Source of the DNA: a virus
Virus record (IMG/VR): IMGVR_UViG_3300009497_000046
Location: 1-23,282 of that record
Length of the DNA: 23,282 nucleotides
Strand: one strand, 5' to 3'
The translations under genes and the position numbers were made by a program. Below are positions 6,476 to 13,543 of this stretch, piece after piece. How positions within the stretch are numbered: the stretch's first letter is position 1; every line of letters begins with the position of its first letter. The notes below the pieces were generated by a model, which ran no database searches, was not told the DNA's origin, and saw only the letters and a program-made list of their open reading frames with translations.

Positions 6476-8212
6476 ATGTACGCAAATCAATTAATCAACG
6501 AGTCCGAGGTTCAAAAGACCTGGGGACCTATCATTGAGGAAGCTACTGGTATCACTGAAAAGTCTAAGTTATCTTGGATGTCTAAGTACTGCCATTATCA
6601 CAACCTTAATGAAAGTGTATATAATACTGTACACTTAAATCCAAATATGAATGTACCAGGTATGGATGCGGTAACTTTACCAGGCAACCCTACTACAATG
6701 AATGCATTCTCTGGACAAACTGCTGGATCTGGTGACAGACCTTTTTCTTTGCTTCCACTTGCAATGCAAGTTGCTGCTCAGACTGTAGGTTTAGACTTAG
6801 TACCTGTAGTACCAATGCAAGGCCCAATGGGAATTCTTACTTACCTAGACTTTGTCTATGGTGGTGGTTTAACTAACCAAGCAGGTGGTGTAGATGGAAA
6901 TTCTGCTCCATTATTAATTAAAGTACCTGTAACATTAGGTTCTGGTATTGCTGCTTTAGCAGTAAACGATGTAAACTATGTTGGTACTGGTACTAATGGT
7001 TCTTATGAACTTACTTTCGTAGGTGCATCAAGAATTGACGGATATCCAATCTTCCGTGTAAGAGGTAAATCTACTGACGCAGTAGAAGGTACTGATCCTT
7101 ACAGACAAGGTGAAGAAGGTTACGAACCAATTTATACTGCTATCGTAGGTGGTGGTGCTCCAACAGATTTATATTCTAATGATACATTAGCTGCATCTAT
7201 TGGTACTTTTGGTGGAAGCCCTGAATATGTAAAAGCTTTAGAAGACCATATTACTGGTTTCTCAGGTAACGCATTTGAGGCTAACAACCCTGCTACCGGT
7301 GCACCTGCATTTGGTTCAGAAGATATCAATGGTGTAGATCCATACCAAAGAGGTGTTGGAGAATCAACTCCAGATAACCTTTTAGGTCTTTCATTGTTCA
7401 ATAAATCAGTTGCTGCTAAAACTTATCAAGTTGCTGCCGCTGTAACAAGAGAACAAGTTCAGGATTTAAAACAATTCGGAATCGACGCAGTTGCTCAAGT
7501 AGAAGCTGTATTGGTAAATGAGTTAACTCAATCTATCAACAAATACATCTTGGATAGAATCTTCAGAAATGGAGCTACTAACGCAAATAATGTATTTAGT
7601 GTGGACGCATTAAACTTATCTGCTTCGTTTGTTACTGCTGCTCCTGGTGTTACTGCAATCTCTTTAGGTGCTGGTAATTCTAGTAACGCAAACATCTCGT
7701 TAAACACTGCTGATACTGTAGTTGGTTCAGGTGGTGAAACACAAGGATCATTACAACGTAGGTTGTATACTAAAGTTCTTGCTGCTTCTAACTTGATCGC
7801 AACGAGAGGAAGAAGAGGACCTGCAACGTTTGCAGTATGTTCTGGGGAAATTGCTACGGCACTACAGGATATCGCAGGTTTCGTACCTTACCCACTATCA
7901 AATACAATCAACCAAGCTGGTGGATCTTTATATCCAATCGGTTCTTTGGCTGGTGTAACTATTTATGTTGATCCAAACATGGCTTGGACTGACTATAGAG
8001 TTGCTGTAGGTAGAAAAGGTGATGGTAATTCTCCTGGTTTAGTATTCATGCCTTACTTAATGGCTGAATCTGTTGAAACAATCGCAGAAGGAACTATGGC
8101 TCCTAAAATCGCGGTTAAATCTAGATTCGCTTTAGTAGATGCTGGATTCCACCCAGAAACTATGTACTACACATTAGGGTTTAACTTTGGTACTGGTGTA
8201 TCAATTATCTAA
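6476..8212 (+). CDS. 23: Major capsid protein (gp23-like)
   Basis: This 578-residue protein (T4 gp23 is 521) follows the protease-scaffold gene and is followed by a strong terminator. The N-terminus (VQKTWGPIIEEATGI) parallels the start of T4 gp23. The next part has the T4-type passage PLAMQVAAQTVGLDLVPVVP, then GPMGILTYLDFVYGG, as expected for the HK97-fold N-arm. A removable N-terminal delta domain is likely: candidate protease sites are IEE|A at 22|23, ITE|K at 29|30 and LNE|S at 46|47, the last just before the conserved body. It favours C-ending codons (AAC, TTC, ATC) more than its neighbours, which suits very high expression. Folding in T4 needs gp31 with GroEL, and a GroES-like gene lies at 17752. 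Confidence 0.93.
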   Translation: MYANQLINESEVQKTWGPIIEEATGITEKSKLSWMSKYCHYHNLNESVYNTVHLNPNMNVPGMDAVTLPGNPTTMNAFSGQTAGSGDRPFSLLPLAMQVAAQTVGLDLVPVVPMQGPMGILTYLDFVYGGGLTNQAGGVDGNSAPLLIKVPVTLGSGIAALAVNDVNYVGTGTNGSYELTFVGASRIDGYPIFRVRGKSTDAVEGTDPYRQGEEGYEPIYTAIVGGGAPTDLYSNDTLAASIGTFGGSPEYVKALEDHITGFSGNAFEANNPATGAPAFGSEDINGVDPYQRGVGESTPDNLLGLSLFNKSVAAKTYQVAAAVTREQVQDLKQFGIDAVAQVEAVLVNELTQSINKYILDRIFRNGATNANNVFSVDALNLSASFVTAAPGVTAISLGAGNSSNANISLNTADTVVGSGGETQGSLQRRLYTKVLAASNLIATRGRRGPATFAVCSGEIATALQDIAGFVPYPLSNTINQAGGSLYPIGSLAGVTIYVDPNMAWTDYRVAVGRKGDGNSPGLVFMPYLMAESVETIAEGTMAPKIAVKSRFALVDAGFHPETMYYTLGFNFGTGVSII

Positions 8213-8238
8213 TCCTATTTAGGTATATGACTTTAAGA

Positions 8239-8266
8239 AAGGTTCGTCGAAAGGCGGACCTTTTTT
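8239..8266 (+). terminator. Strong terminator after capsid gene
   Basis: A 10-bp stem AAGGTTCGTC/GGCGGACCTT (two G-T pairs) is closed by a GAAA tetraloop and followed by a T tract. It lies 26 bases past the capsid stop. It would set a discrete, stable end for the capsid transcript. Confidence 0.92.
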
Positions 8267-8281
8267 GTTTTGTATAAGTCT

Positions 8282-8291
8282 AATATATAAA
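8282..8291 (+). promoter_or_regulatory. Late-type promoter element before internal-protein gene
   Basis: Exact AATATATAAA between the capsid terminator and the ATG at 8307, with 15 bases to the start. The core is TATAAAAA. Being downstream of a terminator, it is well placed to restart transcription. Confidence 0.65.
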
Positions 8292-8306
8292 AAAATAAAA
8301 CTAATT

Positions 8307-9281
8307 ATGAAAAGAGTATTATCATATAATGAATTCGTTAATGAATCTAAAAATATTAAGGAAGGTATTACAGATATCAAAGGGATTATGAGTAATCCTA
8401 TTAAATATAAAAAGATTAAGAATAATGCTAAAGTTTATCAAAAGACTAAAGTACAACAAGCATTAAATAACTTAGATTACGAAAAGAAGAAAGCTGCTAG
8501 TAAAGGTGACGGTAATTCAAACGTTCTTAAAGTTGCTAACGCTACAAAAAATGCTGCACTTAAAAATCAGTCAACTGCAATAGCGGCAAGAATGAACGAT
8601 CTTGCTACAACAGATCCTCTTAAGAAGGTAGTTACTCTTGCAACAAGTAAAGCTAATTTAGCAGCAGCAGAAACGGCACTTAAAGCTGCTGATGCTGAAG
8701 AATCAAAAGCACTTAAGATTAGAATTAAAAGATTAGCAGGACAAGCGGCCGATGCACAAAAAGCACTTAAAGATTATGAATCTGATTCAAAAAAGGATAC
8801 TGCAGATAATGAAACACCGTCTGCTGAAGATAATCAAAAGGCTGCCACTGCAGAGAAAGCTAAATTAGATAAAGAAAAGGCTGAAAGGGAAAAGGAAGCA
8901 GCTAAAGCAAACAAAAAAGCAGATACAAAAGATGAACCAAAAGTAGATGATAAAGCCGAAGCTAAGATTGCTCAACTAGAAAATAGTATTAAGTCACAAG
9001 ATAAAATACAAGCTGATGCAACTAAGAATATAGAAAAATTAAAGGGTGAATTAAAAATAGCACAAGATAATAAAAATACAGGTAAATCATCACAAGCTGA
9101 AGTGGATGCTATCTCAGCTAAAATACAACAAGAAACTGAAGATAAGAAGGCTGCTAAAGCTGAAGAAGATAAACTTAAAAAACAATTAAAACCAATAGCA
9201 GATAAACAATATGGAGAATCTCATACTCCTTTAGAAGAATCTGTTGCTGATAAGTTTAGAAGATTATCAGGAAAACTGTAA
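8307..9281 (+). CDS. Putative internal head / core protein with capsid-targeting leader
   Basis: I place the start at ATG 8307 (324 residues) rather than at 8265, because the longer frame would begin inside the terminator tail and run through the promoter element. The N-terminus MKRVLSYNEFVNE|S closely resembles the T4 capsid-targeting sequence of internal proteins (MKTYQEFIAE|A), which directs them into the prohead and is cut by gp21. The body is highly charged and Lys/Ala/Glu/Asp-rich, with long predicted helices and coiled coils (about residues 90-300), and contains IKE|G near the start and LEE|S near the end as other candidate cuts. This suits a prohead core or DNA-associated internal protein. 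It follows the capsid gene after its own promoter. The function is inferred from the leader, composition and position; no enzyme motif is visible. Confidence 0.8.
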   Translation: MKRVLSYNEFVNESKNIKEGITDIKGIMSNPIKYKKIKNNAKVYQKTKVQQALNNLDYEKKKAASKGDGNSNVLKVANATKNAALKNQSTAIAARMNDLATTDPLKKVVTLATSKANLAAAETALKAADAEESKALKIRIKRLAGQAADAQKALKDYESDSKKDTADNETPSAEDNQKAATAEKAKLDKEKAEREKEAAKANKKADTKDEPKVDDKAEAKIAQLENSIKSQDKIQADATKNIEKLKGELKIAQDNKNTGKSSQAEVDAISAKIQQETEDKKAAKAEEDKLKKQLKPIADKQYGESHTPLEESVADKFRRLSGKL

Positions 9282-9294
9282 AAAACTATTAACT

Positions 9295-9360
9295 ATGAAA
9301 TGTAATTGTAAAACCTGTGGTTGCGGTAAATCATGTGATTGTACCTGTTGTAACTGCTAA
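9295..9360 (+). CDS. 21-residue Cys-rich, metallothionein-like peptide
   Basis: A 21-codon ORF starts 13 bases after the internal-protein stop and ends 11 bases before the next ATG. Nine of 21 residues are Cys, at positions 3, 5, 8, 10, 14, 16, 18, 19 and 21. They form C-x-C pairs, C-x-x-C, a C-C pair and a terminal Cys, with only Lys, Asn, Gly, Asp, Ser and Thr between and no hydrophobic residue after Met1. That is the composition of a soft-metal (Zn, Cd, Cu) thiolate ligand and is very unlikely by chance in such AT-rich DNA. The leader is A-rich, like other starts here. I know no exact homologue; metal binding is inferred. Confidence 0.65.
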   Translation: MKCNCKTCGCGKSCDCTCCNC

Positions 9361-9371
9361 AATAAATCATT

Positions 9372-9863
9372 ATGTATAAAGTTCGTAAAATAAACTTTGG
9401 TTGGTATAAAAGGAGGCATGGTATTCTATTAGAAAATCTGCCTCCTTTAAAGCAAAAACTTTTATTGGAACATAATCATATGAAATGGTTAGATTCTGAT
9501 ATACAAGCCTTTGAGATTATATTTAAAGTTGAGGATATGAATGAGCATGAAAAGAATCCTAATCGTATACTTTGGAATCCTTTTAGAGAAACGTTTACAA
9601 ACATTAAAGAATTAGAAAAAGACTCGGATCTCGTTGACTGGAATTGTGGAATATGTAAAGCTGGAATTAAATCAAGAATGGATTCTAGGAAGGTTGAAAA
9701 TTTTGTTTGTAGTAAATGCGTGGAGTCTCATAACTCACGGAACAGCAGAGTTGTCCAAAGAATAATAGATTCCTCTGTTAAATTTATGAAGCACTGTAAA
9801 TCCTTACTAAAAGGTGAACAGAGGGAGTTTATGACTTACATAAGAAGATCATCAAAAGCGTAA
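9372..9863 (+). CDS. Unknown zinc-ribbon protein
   Basis: This 163-residue basic protein has one CxxC-17-CxxC pair set (C92-GI-C95 and C113-SK-C116), the layout of a zinc ribbon. It has an aromatic/basic N-terminus (KINFGWYKRRHG) and a helical, basic C-terminus. I do not recognise the family; nucleic-acid binding or a small late regulator is possible but not shown. A 10-bp inverted repeat lies within codons 13-26. Its 3' end overlaps the end of the convergent minus-strand gene by 12 bases. It probably shares a transcript with the internal-protein and Cys-rich peptide genes. Confidence 0.75.
   Translation: MYKVRKINFGWYKRRHGILLENLPPLKQKLLLEHNHMKWLDSDIQAFEIIFKVEDMNEHEKNPNRILWNPFRETFTNIKELEKDSDLVDWNCGICKAGIKSRMDSRKVENFVCSKCVESHNSRNSRVVQRIIDSSVKFMKHCKSLLKGEQREFMTYIRRSSKA
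9409..9448 (+). repeat. 10-bp perfect inverted repeat inside zinc-ribbon gene
   Basis: Arms AAAGGAGGCA (9409-9418) and TGCCTCCTTT (9439-9448) are exact reverse complements separated by 20 bases. The left arm contains a perfect Shine-Dalgarno-like GGAGG, so the hairpin would mask it. Unusually GC-rich for this genome. Confidence 0.6.
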
Positions 9864-10640
9864 AGCTTCTTCTATAGTTATTTTTTTAAATGCATTTAAA
9901 TTACTAGATGGGCATGCATTTAAAATTTCTATTCCACTTCCATTAAGATCACGTTTAAGCAAATCAAACGCAGGTATAAATTGATCTTTATAAATATTAA
10001 CACCTGTAGTATTTACTGGATAGCCATCGTGGAAGTGACTTTCCTTTCCTACATTACCCATATCATATCCTAATAAGATAATTCTTTTAGCACCTAAATG
10101 AATTGCTAAATTAATTGCAGCATAACCACTATTTCCACCGTGTGCTATTTCATCTTTTTGTTTTGACAATCCATTCTTACTTCCTCTTTTTAAAAGTTTA
10201 ATACTTTCGTTATGATCTTTATTAGGTGTAATAGTATACTTCAAACCACTATAAGACATTATTTCTTTTCTAAGCCATCTGAATACTCTAGAATCTGTCC
10301 AATATAAAGCTGTTGGGTTATTATAATATTTTATAGCTTTATTAATAGCTATAGTTTTTTTATTAGATAATAAATTCCACTTAAATCCTTTTAGTGAAGG
10401 GCCTCCACCAATAATGTAAACAGTTTCCCCAGCCCACAATGGTGTAATAGTATGATATTTTAAATCTTTCTTTAGTGGTGTCTTTAGTCTAACTGGATTA
10501 GGATTTACTTTAGTAGGTACTTTATGGTGAGAATTAGTGTTTATAATTTTACCTCTCTTTACATTAGTCTTAATGTTCTTAGAAGATTCAGCTGGTACGG
10601 ATATATTTACCACCTTTCTAATTCGTCGGCCCTTTCTCAT
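9852..10640 (-). CDS. Rossmann-fold DUF115/MptE- or GT42 sialyltransferase-like protein
   Basis: This is the only minus-strand gene: 262 residues. A basic N-terminal extension (1-60) precedes YIIGGGPSLKGF (75-86), a nucleotide-binding turn seen in DUF115/MptE-like proteins and GT42 sialyltransferases. It continues with TIAINKAI, TALYWTD (110-116), and GNSGYAAINLAIHLGAKRIILLGYDM (written here in two parts: residues 169-182 and 183-194), typical of the same superfamily. The C-terminal ACPSSNLNAFKKI resembles the C-P-x-S ending of GT42 enzymes. It may modify a host surface glycan or a virion sugar, or be a moron gene. No TATATAAA element precedes it, so it may be expressed at a different time from its neighbours. 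Fold call is fair; substrate is unknown. Confidence 0.85.
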   Translation of the reverse strand: MRKGRRIRKVVNISVPAESSKNIKTNVKRGKIINTNSHHKVPTKVNPNPVRLKTPLKKDLKYHTITPLWAGETVYIIGGGPSLKGFKWNLLSNKKTIAINKAIKYYNNPTALYWTDSRVFRWLRKEIMSYSGLKYTITPNKDHNESIKLLKRGSKNGLSKQKDEIAHGGNSGYAAINLAIHLGAKRIILLGYDMGNVGKESHFHDGYPVNTTGVNIYKDQFIPAFDLLKRDLNGSGIEILNACPSSNLNAFKKITIEEALRF

Positions 10641-10688
10641 TGGTAGATTTTTTTTATTTATTTACATTAAAACAAATGTCTTTTTATC

Positions 10689-10698
10689 CATATAAAAA
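10689..10698 (+). promoter_or_regulatory. Late-type-like promoter element before gp44-like gene
   Basis: CATATAAAAA, 17 bases before the ATG at 10716, in the 75-base divergent gap. It shares the TATAAAAA core with other elements. A replication gene might be expected to use an early promoter, so its class is uncertain. Confidence 0.4.
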
Positions 10699-10715
10699 TA
10701 AATCTAACTCATTAT

Positions 10716-11678
10716 ATGAAGAATATCCAAAACATACTATTAACAGAGAAGTACAGGCCACAATCCTTAGATGATTTGATTACACCACAGAGAGTTGGTG
10801 AGAAATTAAGTAAAGGAGTTTATCAACATTTACTATTACATGGCAGTCCAGGTACCGGTAAAACTTCTGCTGCTAAGGCTTTAGTGAAACATTTTAAGCA
10901 TCCTTATTTATACATTAATGCATCAACCGATACATCAGTAGATGTTGTAAGAAATAGAATTACTGACTTTTGTGCTAATCGTTCTATAATGGATGAACCA
11001 GGAAAAATGAAGGTAATTATACTTGATGAGATTGATGGTGTATCTGATCAATTCTTTAAAGCGTTAAGGGCTACAATGGATCAGTTTGCTGTTAATGCAA
11101 GATTCGTTGCAACATGTAATTATATCAATAAAGTACCAGATCCAATTCAATCTAGGTTTGAAATGATTGATTTTGATTTTTCTAAAGAAGAAGAAACTGA
11201 AATAATGAAAAGTTACATTATGAGGATTTTTCAAATCTGTAAAGAAGAAGGTATTGGTATCGATAAACATGCAGCTGTTGAATTAGTAAAAAGAAAATTT
11301 CCTGATTTAAGAAACATGTTAAATCAATTACAAGGATTTAAATCACAAGGCGTAGAAACTATAACTGTTGAAAACATTAAACAATTTAGTTCTGTGTATA
11401 GAGATATTTACGACCTCGTAATCGATGGAGAAGATCCTGTAAAAAATTATCAATACATGTTATCTAATTATGCAAATAGAACTGATGATGTTTTATCTTC
11501 ATTAGGTGCGGAGTTTATAGATTTTATAAAACAAGATAGGCAATCATACACTCAATTTATTCCACAGATAATTGTAACAGTTGCAAAATATCAAGCACAA
11601 AGACAACAAGTAATAGATCCTGCAGTATCAATGCTTGCTTGTATTTATGAACTGCAAACAATAGTTAATGGGGCATGA
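10716..11678 (+). CDS. 44: Sliding-clamp loader ATPase (gp44-like)
   Basis: At 320 residues this equals T4 gp44 in length (319). AAA+ features are complete: N-terminal EKYRPQSLDDLI, Walker A GSPGTGKT (43-50), Walker B VIILDEID (100-107), sensor 1 VATCNYINK (131-139) and QSRFEM (145-150), where clamp loaders usually have the SRC motif; here Cys is Phe. The C-terminal helical collar domain follows. It would load the gp45-type clamp onto DNA for the phage polymerase and, in T4, to enable late transcription with gp55. The next ORF overlaps its stop as ATGA, implying coupled translation. Confidence 0.95.
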   Translation: MKNIQNILLTEKYRPQSLDDLITPQRVGEKLSKGVYQHLLLHGSPGTGKTSAAKALVKHFKHPYLYINASTDTSVDVVRNRITDFCANRSIMDEPGKMKVIILDEIDGVSDQFFKALRATMDQFAVNARFVATCNYINKVPDPIQSRFEMIDFDFSKEEETEIMKSYIMRIFQICKEEGIGIDKHAAVELVKRKFPDLRNMLNQLQGFKSQGVETITVENIKQFSSVYRDIYDLVIDGEDPVKNYQYMLSNYANRTDDVLSSLGAEFIDFIKQDRQSYTQFIPQIIVTVAKYQAQRQQVIDPAVSMLACIYELQTIVNGA

Positions 11679-11830
11679 GATCACAATTCTTAGAAAAATT
11701 AATAAAGAAGTTTCCTAATCACATGGAGTTAGGTGGAGCAGTAGCAAGATATTACGACTTAAGACAATCAAAGTTAAGCAAGGAAGAGTGCGAAGAAATT
11801 GTATTGAATTCTTCTTTCAGATTTAATTGA
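11675..11830 (+). CDS. 51-residue ORF coupled to gp44-like gene
   Basis: The ATG overlaps the gp44-like stop (ATGA), the arrangement of T4 genes 44 and 62, and the ORF runs 51 codons to a TGA at 11828. The peptide is helical and charged (MRSQFLEKLIKKFPNHMELG, then a segment with KLSKEECEEI). It fills the gap up to the next gene, which supports real coding. T4 gp62 is 187 residues, so if this is the small clamp-loader subunit it is extremely reduced; the gene at 13127 is a better gp62 candidate. Function is unknown. Confidence 0.6.
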   Translation: MRSQFLEKLIKKFPNHMELGGAVARYYDLRQSKLSKEECEEIVLNSSFRFN

Positions 11831-11836
11831 TACTTG

Positions 11837-11847
11837 TTATATTTAAA
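11837..11847 (+). promoter_or_regulatory. Weak promoter-like element before RNase H gene
   Basis: TTATATTTAAA sits 16 bases before the ATG at 11864. It only partly matches the AATATATAAA element, and transcription may simply continue from the gp44 promoter. Confidence 0.25.
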
Positions 11848-11863
11848 ATAAATAATACACAAT

Positions 11864-13087
11864 ATGAAAAAAACAGGCAGACATACATTTGTTATAGATG
11901 GTAATTATTTTCTGTTTAGAACATTATATGTAATTCCTAGCAGATCAAAAAAGGCAGGTCTATTAGGAACAGAAGAAGACGTACAAGCTTTTGTCAAAAA
12001 ATTGGCAACTGACTTTGCATATCAAATCAGATTATTCGAAGGTCTTATCGACAAGGTTGTTTGGACGGTAGATTCAAGATCATGGAGAAAAGACTTTTAC
12101 CCAGATGCAGAATATAAAGGTAATCGTAAACAGAATGATGCCCTCAACTGGGAAAACTTTTCAAAGGCAACAGCTGACTTTATTTCTATCTTATCTAAGC
12201 AAGGTGTTATTATTTCTAAAATAGACGGTGCTGAAGGTGATGATTTAATGTATGCATGGAATACTGAATGTCTTGCAAATGACAAATCAGTTATTATGTT
12301 TACTGGTGACAGGGACTTAGTTCAATTAGTAGATAAGAGTACAAATAACAATACACATACTATTCTATTCTCACCTGCTCATAAAAAATTATATACTTAT
12401 CAAGGTTTTTCTGAATGGATGGATTCACAAACAGAAGAAGAACAATCTGATGATATATTTGATGTACTAAAAACTTCTGTATCACCAGAGAATCAGGCTA
12501 AAAAATTACTTAAAGCTTTGGTTGCAAAGAAAAAGGTTTCTATTATAGAAGTTGACCCTGAAGACTTCCGTTTTCGTAAAGTACTTACTGGAGATTCAGG
12601 AGACAATGTACCACCTGCATATTACTATCAAAAAGGCAACAGACGATATGGCATCAGCGAGAAAAAGGCAACTGCTATTATTGCAGAGTTCAAAGAAAAG
12701 CATGGCCACTTATCTCATATGTATCTTTACAACGATGAGTATATTACTGATCTTGCAAATATGACCGTAAGAGTTATGAATGCAAAACATATGAGCAGAG
12801 AACAGATTATTTCTAATCTAAAATCCAATGTTAATCTTATGGTACTTGCTGCTGAATCTATACCAGAAGGTATCCTAGACGAAATGTTTAAATCTGTCGA
12901 ATCTAAAATGAATGTAAAAGGTTTACAATTAAAGACAATTTCTACAATGAAATCTATTTTGGAAAATACTGAATATGCAAAAGAAACTGATAGTTCATTT
13001 AAATCTTCTTTCTTTAAAGATGATGATACTGATTCAAGTGACATGTCTTTTATAAAAGGTAGCAAATCACAGGATAAGATTTTTTAA
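11864..13087 (+). CDS. rnh: 5'-3' exonuclease / RNase H, FEN family (T4 Rnh-like)
   Basis: The 407-residue protein has the FEN/PIN fold of T4 RNase H (305 residues), which removes RNA primers from lagging strands. Metal-binding acidic positions are visible: D12 in FVIDGNYFLFR, D70 in VWTVDSR, the EGDD cluster at 124-127, D149 and D151 in TGDRDLVQL, and D244 and D247 in TGDSGDNVP, the helix-three-turn-helix entry. EYKGNRK (83-89) fits the helical arch. It is longer than T4 Rnh through an acidic insert at about 185-225 and a C-terminal tail of about 60 residues ending in QDKIF, which resembles the Q-x-x-(L/I)-F clamp-binding pentapeptide. It belongs to the replication island with gp44. Catalytic call is strong; clamp binding is inferred. 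Confidence 0.92.
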   Translation: MKKTGRHTFVIDGNYFLFRTLYVIPSRSKKAGLLGTEEDVQAFVKKLATDFAYQIRLFEGLIDKVVWTVDSRSWRKDFYPDAEYKGNRKQNDALNWENFSKATADFISILSKQGVIISKIDGAEGDDLMYAWNTECLANDKSVIMFTGDRDLVQLVDKSTNNNTHTILFSPAHKKLYTYQGFSEWMDSQTEEEQSDDIFDVLKTSVSPENQAKKLLKALVAKKKVSIIEVDPEDFRFRKVLTGDSGDNVPPAYYYQKGNRRYGISEKKATAIIAEFKEKHGHLSHMYLYNDEYITDLANMTVRVMNAKHMSREQIISNLKSNVNLMVLAAESIPEGILDEMFKSVESKMNVKGLQLKTISTMKSILENTEYAKETDSSFKSSFFKDDDTDSSDMSFIKGSKSQDKIF

Positions 13088-13104
13088 ACTTTTTTCTTTT
13101 TCTT

Positions 13105-13114
13105 CATATAAATA
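13105..13114 (+). promoter_or_regulatory. Late-type promoter element with exact TATAAATA core
   Basis: CATATAAATA includes the exact T4 late-promoter octamer TATAAATA (13107-13114), 12 bases before the ATG at 13127. Confidence 0.5.
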
Positions 13115-13126
13115 TAAAATATCTCA

Positions 13127-13543
13127 ATGAAATTATTTGATTATATAAAAGTTCTTTTTGGTAAGGATGCACACTGGGAAAATGTAAGTGGTTATGATAA
13201 GTCTAAAAATTCTTTTATGACTAATCGATTCATGAGTATTAAATTTCCAATACAGGCAAATCTCTTTAATACTCTTAAAATTGATCCAATTGGTCAAGCA
13301 GAGGCATGGAGATTAGTTTCGTCTAAATTTAATAGAGTACCTGGTTTTATTTACACAAAGGTAAAAAAATCAGCAAAGCAAAAAGCAAAAGAATGGTCGC
13401 CTAACCCTAAGGCTTTAGAATTGTATATGAAATTTAACGAAATAGGAGAAAGAGAATATAAAGAAGCATTAAAAATTAACCCATCACAAGTACAGTCCTC
13501 GATAGATATATTAGAAAAACAGATGGGAAATGATGTTAATTGA
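13127..13543 (+). CDS. Putative clamp-loader small subunit (gp62-like)
   Basis: This 138-residue protein has a layout I associate with gp62-type subunits of marine T4-like phages: a short N-terminal helix (LFDYIKVLFGKD), a W, then NSFMTNRFMSIKFPIQANLF (29-48), which parallels the conserved (Y)-x-V-N-R-x-L-S-x-x-x-(D)-x-x-x-x-A-N pattern, and a basic segment (FIYTKVKKSAKQKAKEW). Position close to the gp44-like gene supports the idea. The C-terminal helix ends by overlapping the next gene by 14 bases. I have no alignment, so the gp62 label is tentative; the gene itself is secure. Confidence 0.75.
   Translation: MKLFDYIKVLFGKDAHWENVSGYDKSKNSFMTNRFMSIKFPIQANLFNTLKIDPIGQAEAWRLVSSKFNRVPGFIYTKVKKSAKQKAKEWSPNPKALELYMKFNEIGEREYKEALKINPSQVQSSIDILEKQMGNDVN

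Noticed and set aside
7132-7401. 89-codon minus-strand frame inside the capsid gene
   Set aside because: Shadow of a highly expressed gene with biased codons; no support.
8265-8306. Upstream ATG extending the internal-protein gene by 14 codons
   Set aside because: It begins in the terminator T tract and would translate the promoter element; the leader MKRVLSYNEF starts at 8307.
9418-9432. ATG following GGAGG at 9412-9416
   Set aside because: The frame stops after four codons and differs from the zinc-ribbon gene frame, so it is not a gene start.
12552-12764. 70-codon plus-strand frame inside RNase H
   Set aside because: It overlaps the helix-three-turn-helix coding region in another frame and shows no protein-like motif.
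12727-13065. 112-codon minus-strand frame opposite RNase H
   Set aside because: It lies wholly within a gene with clear catalytic motifs, has no leader or motif of its own, and looks like a shadow frame of AT-rich coding DNA.
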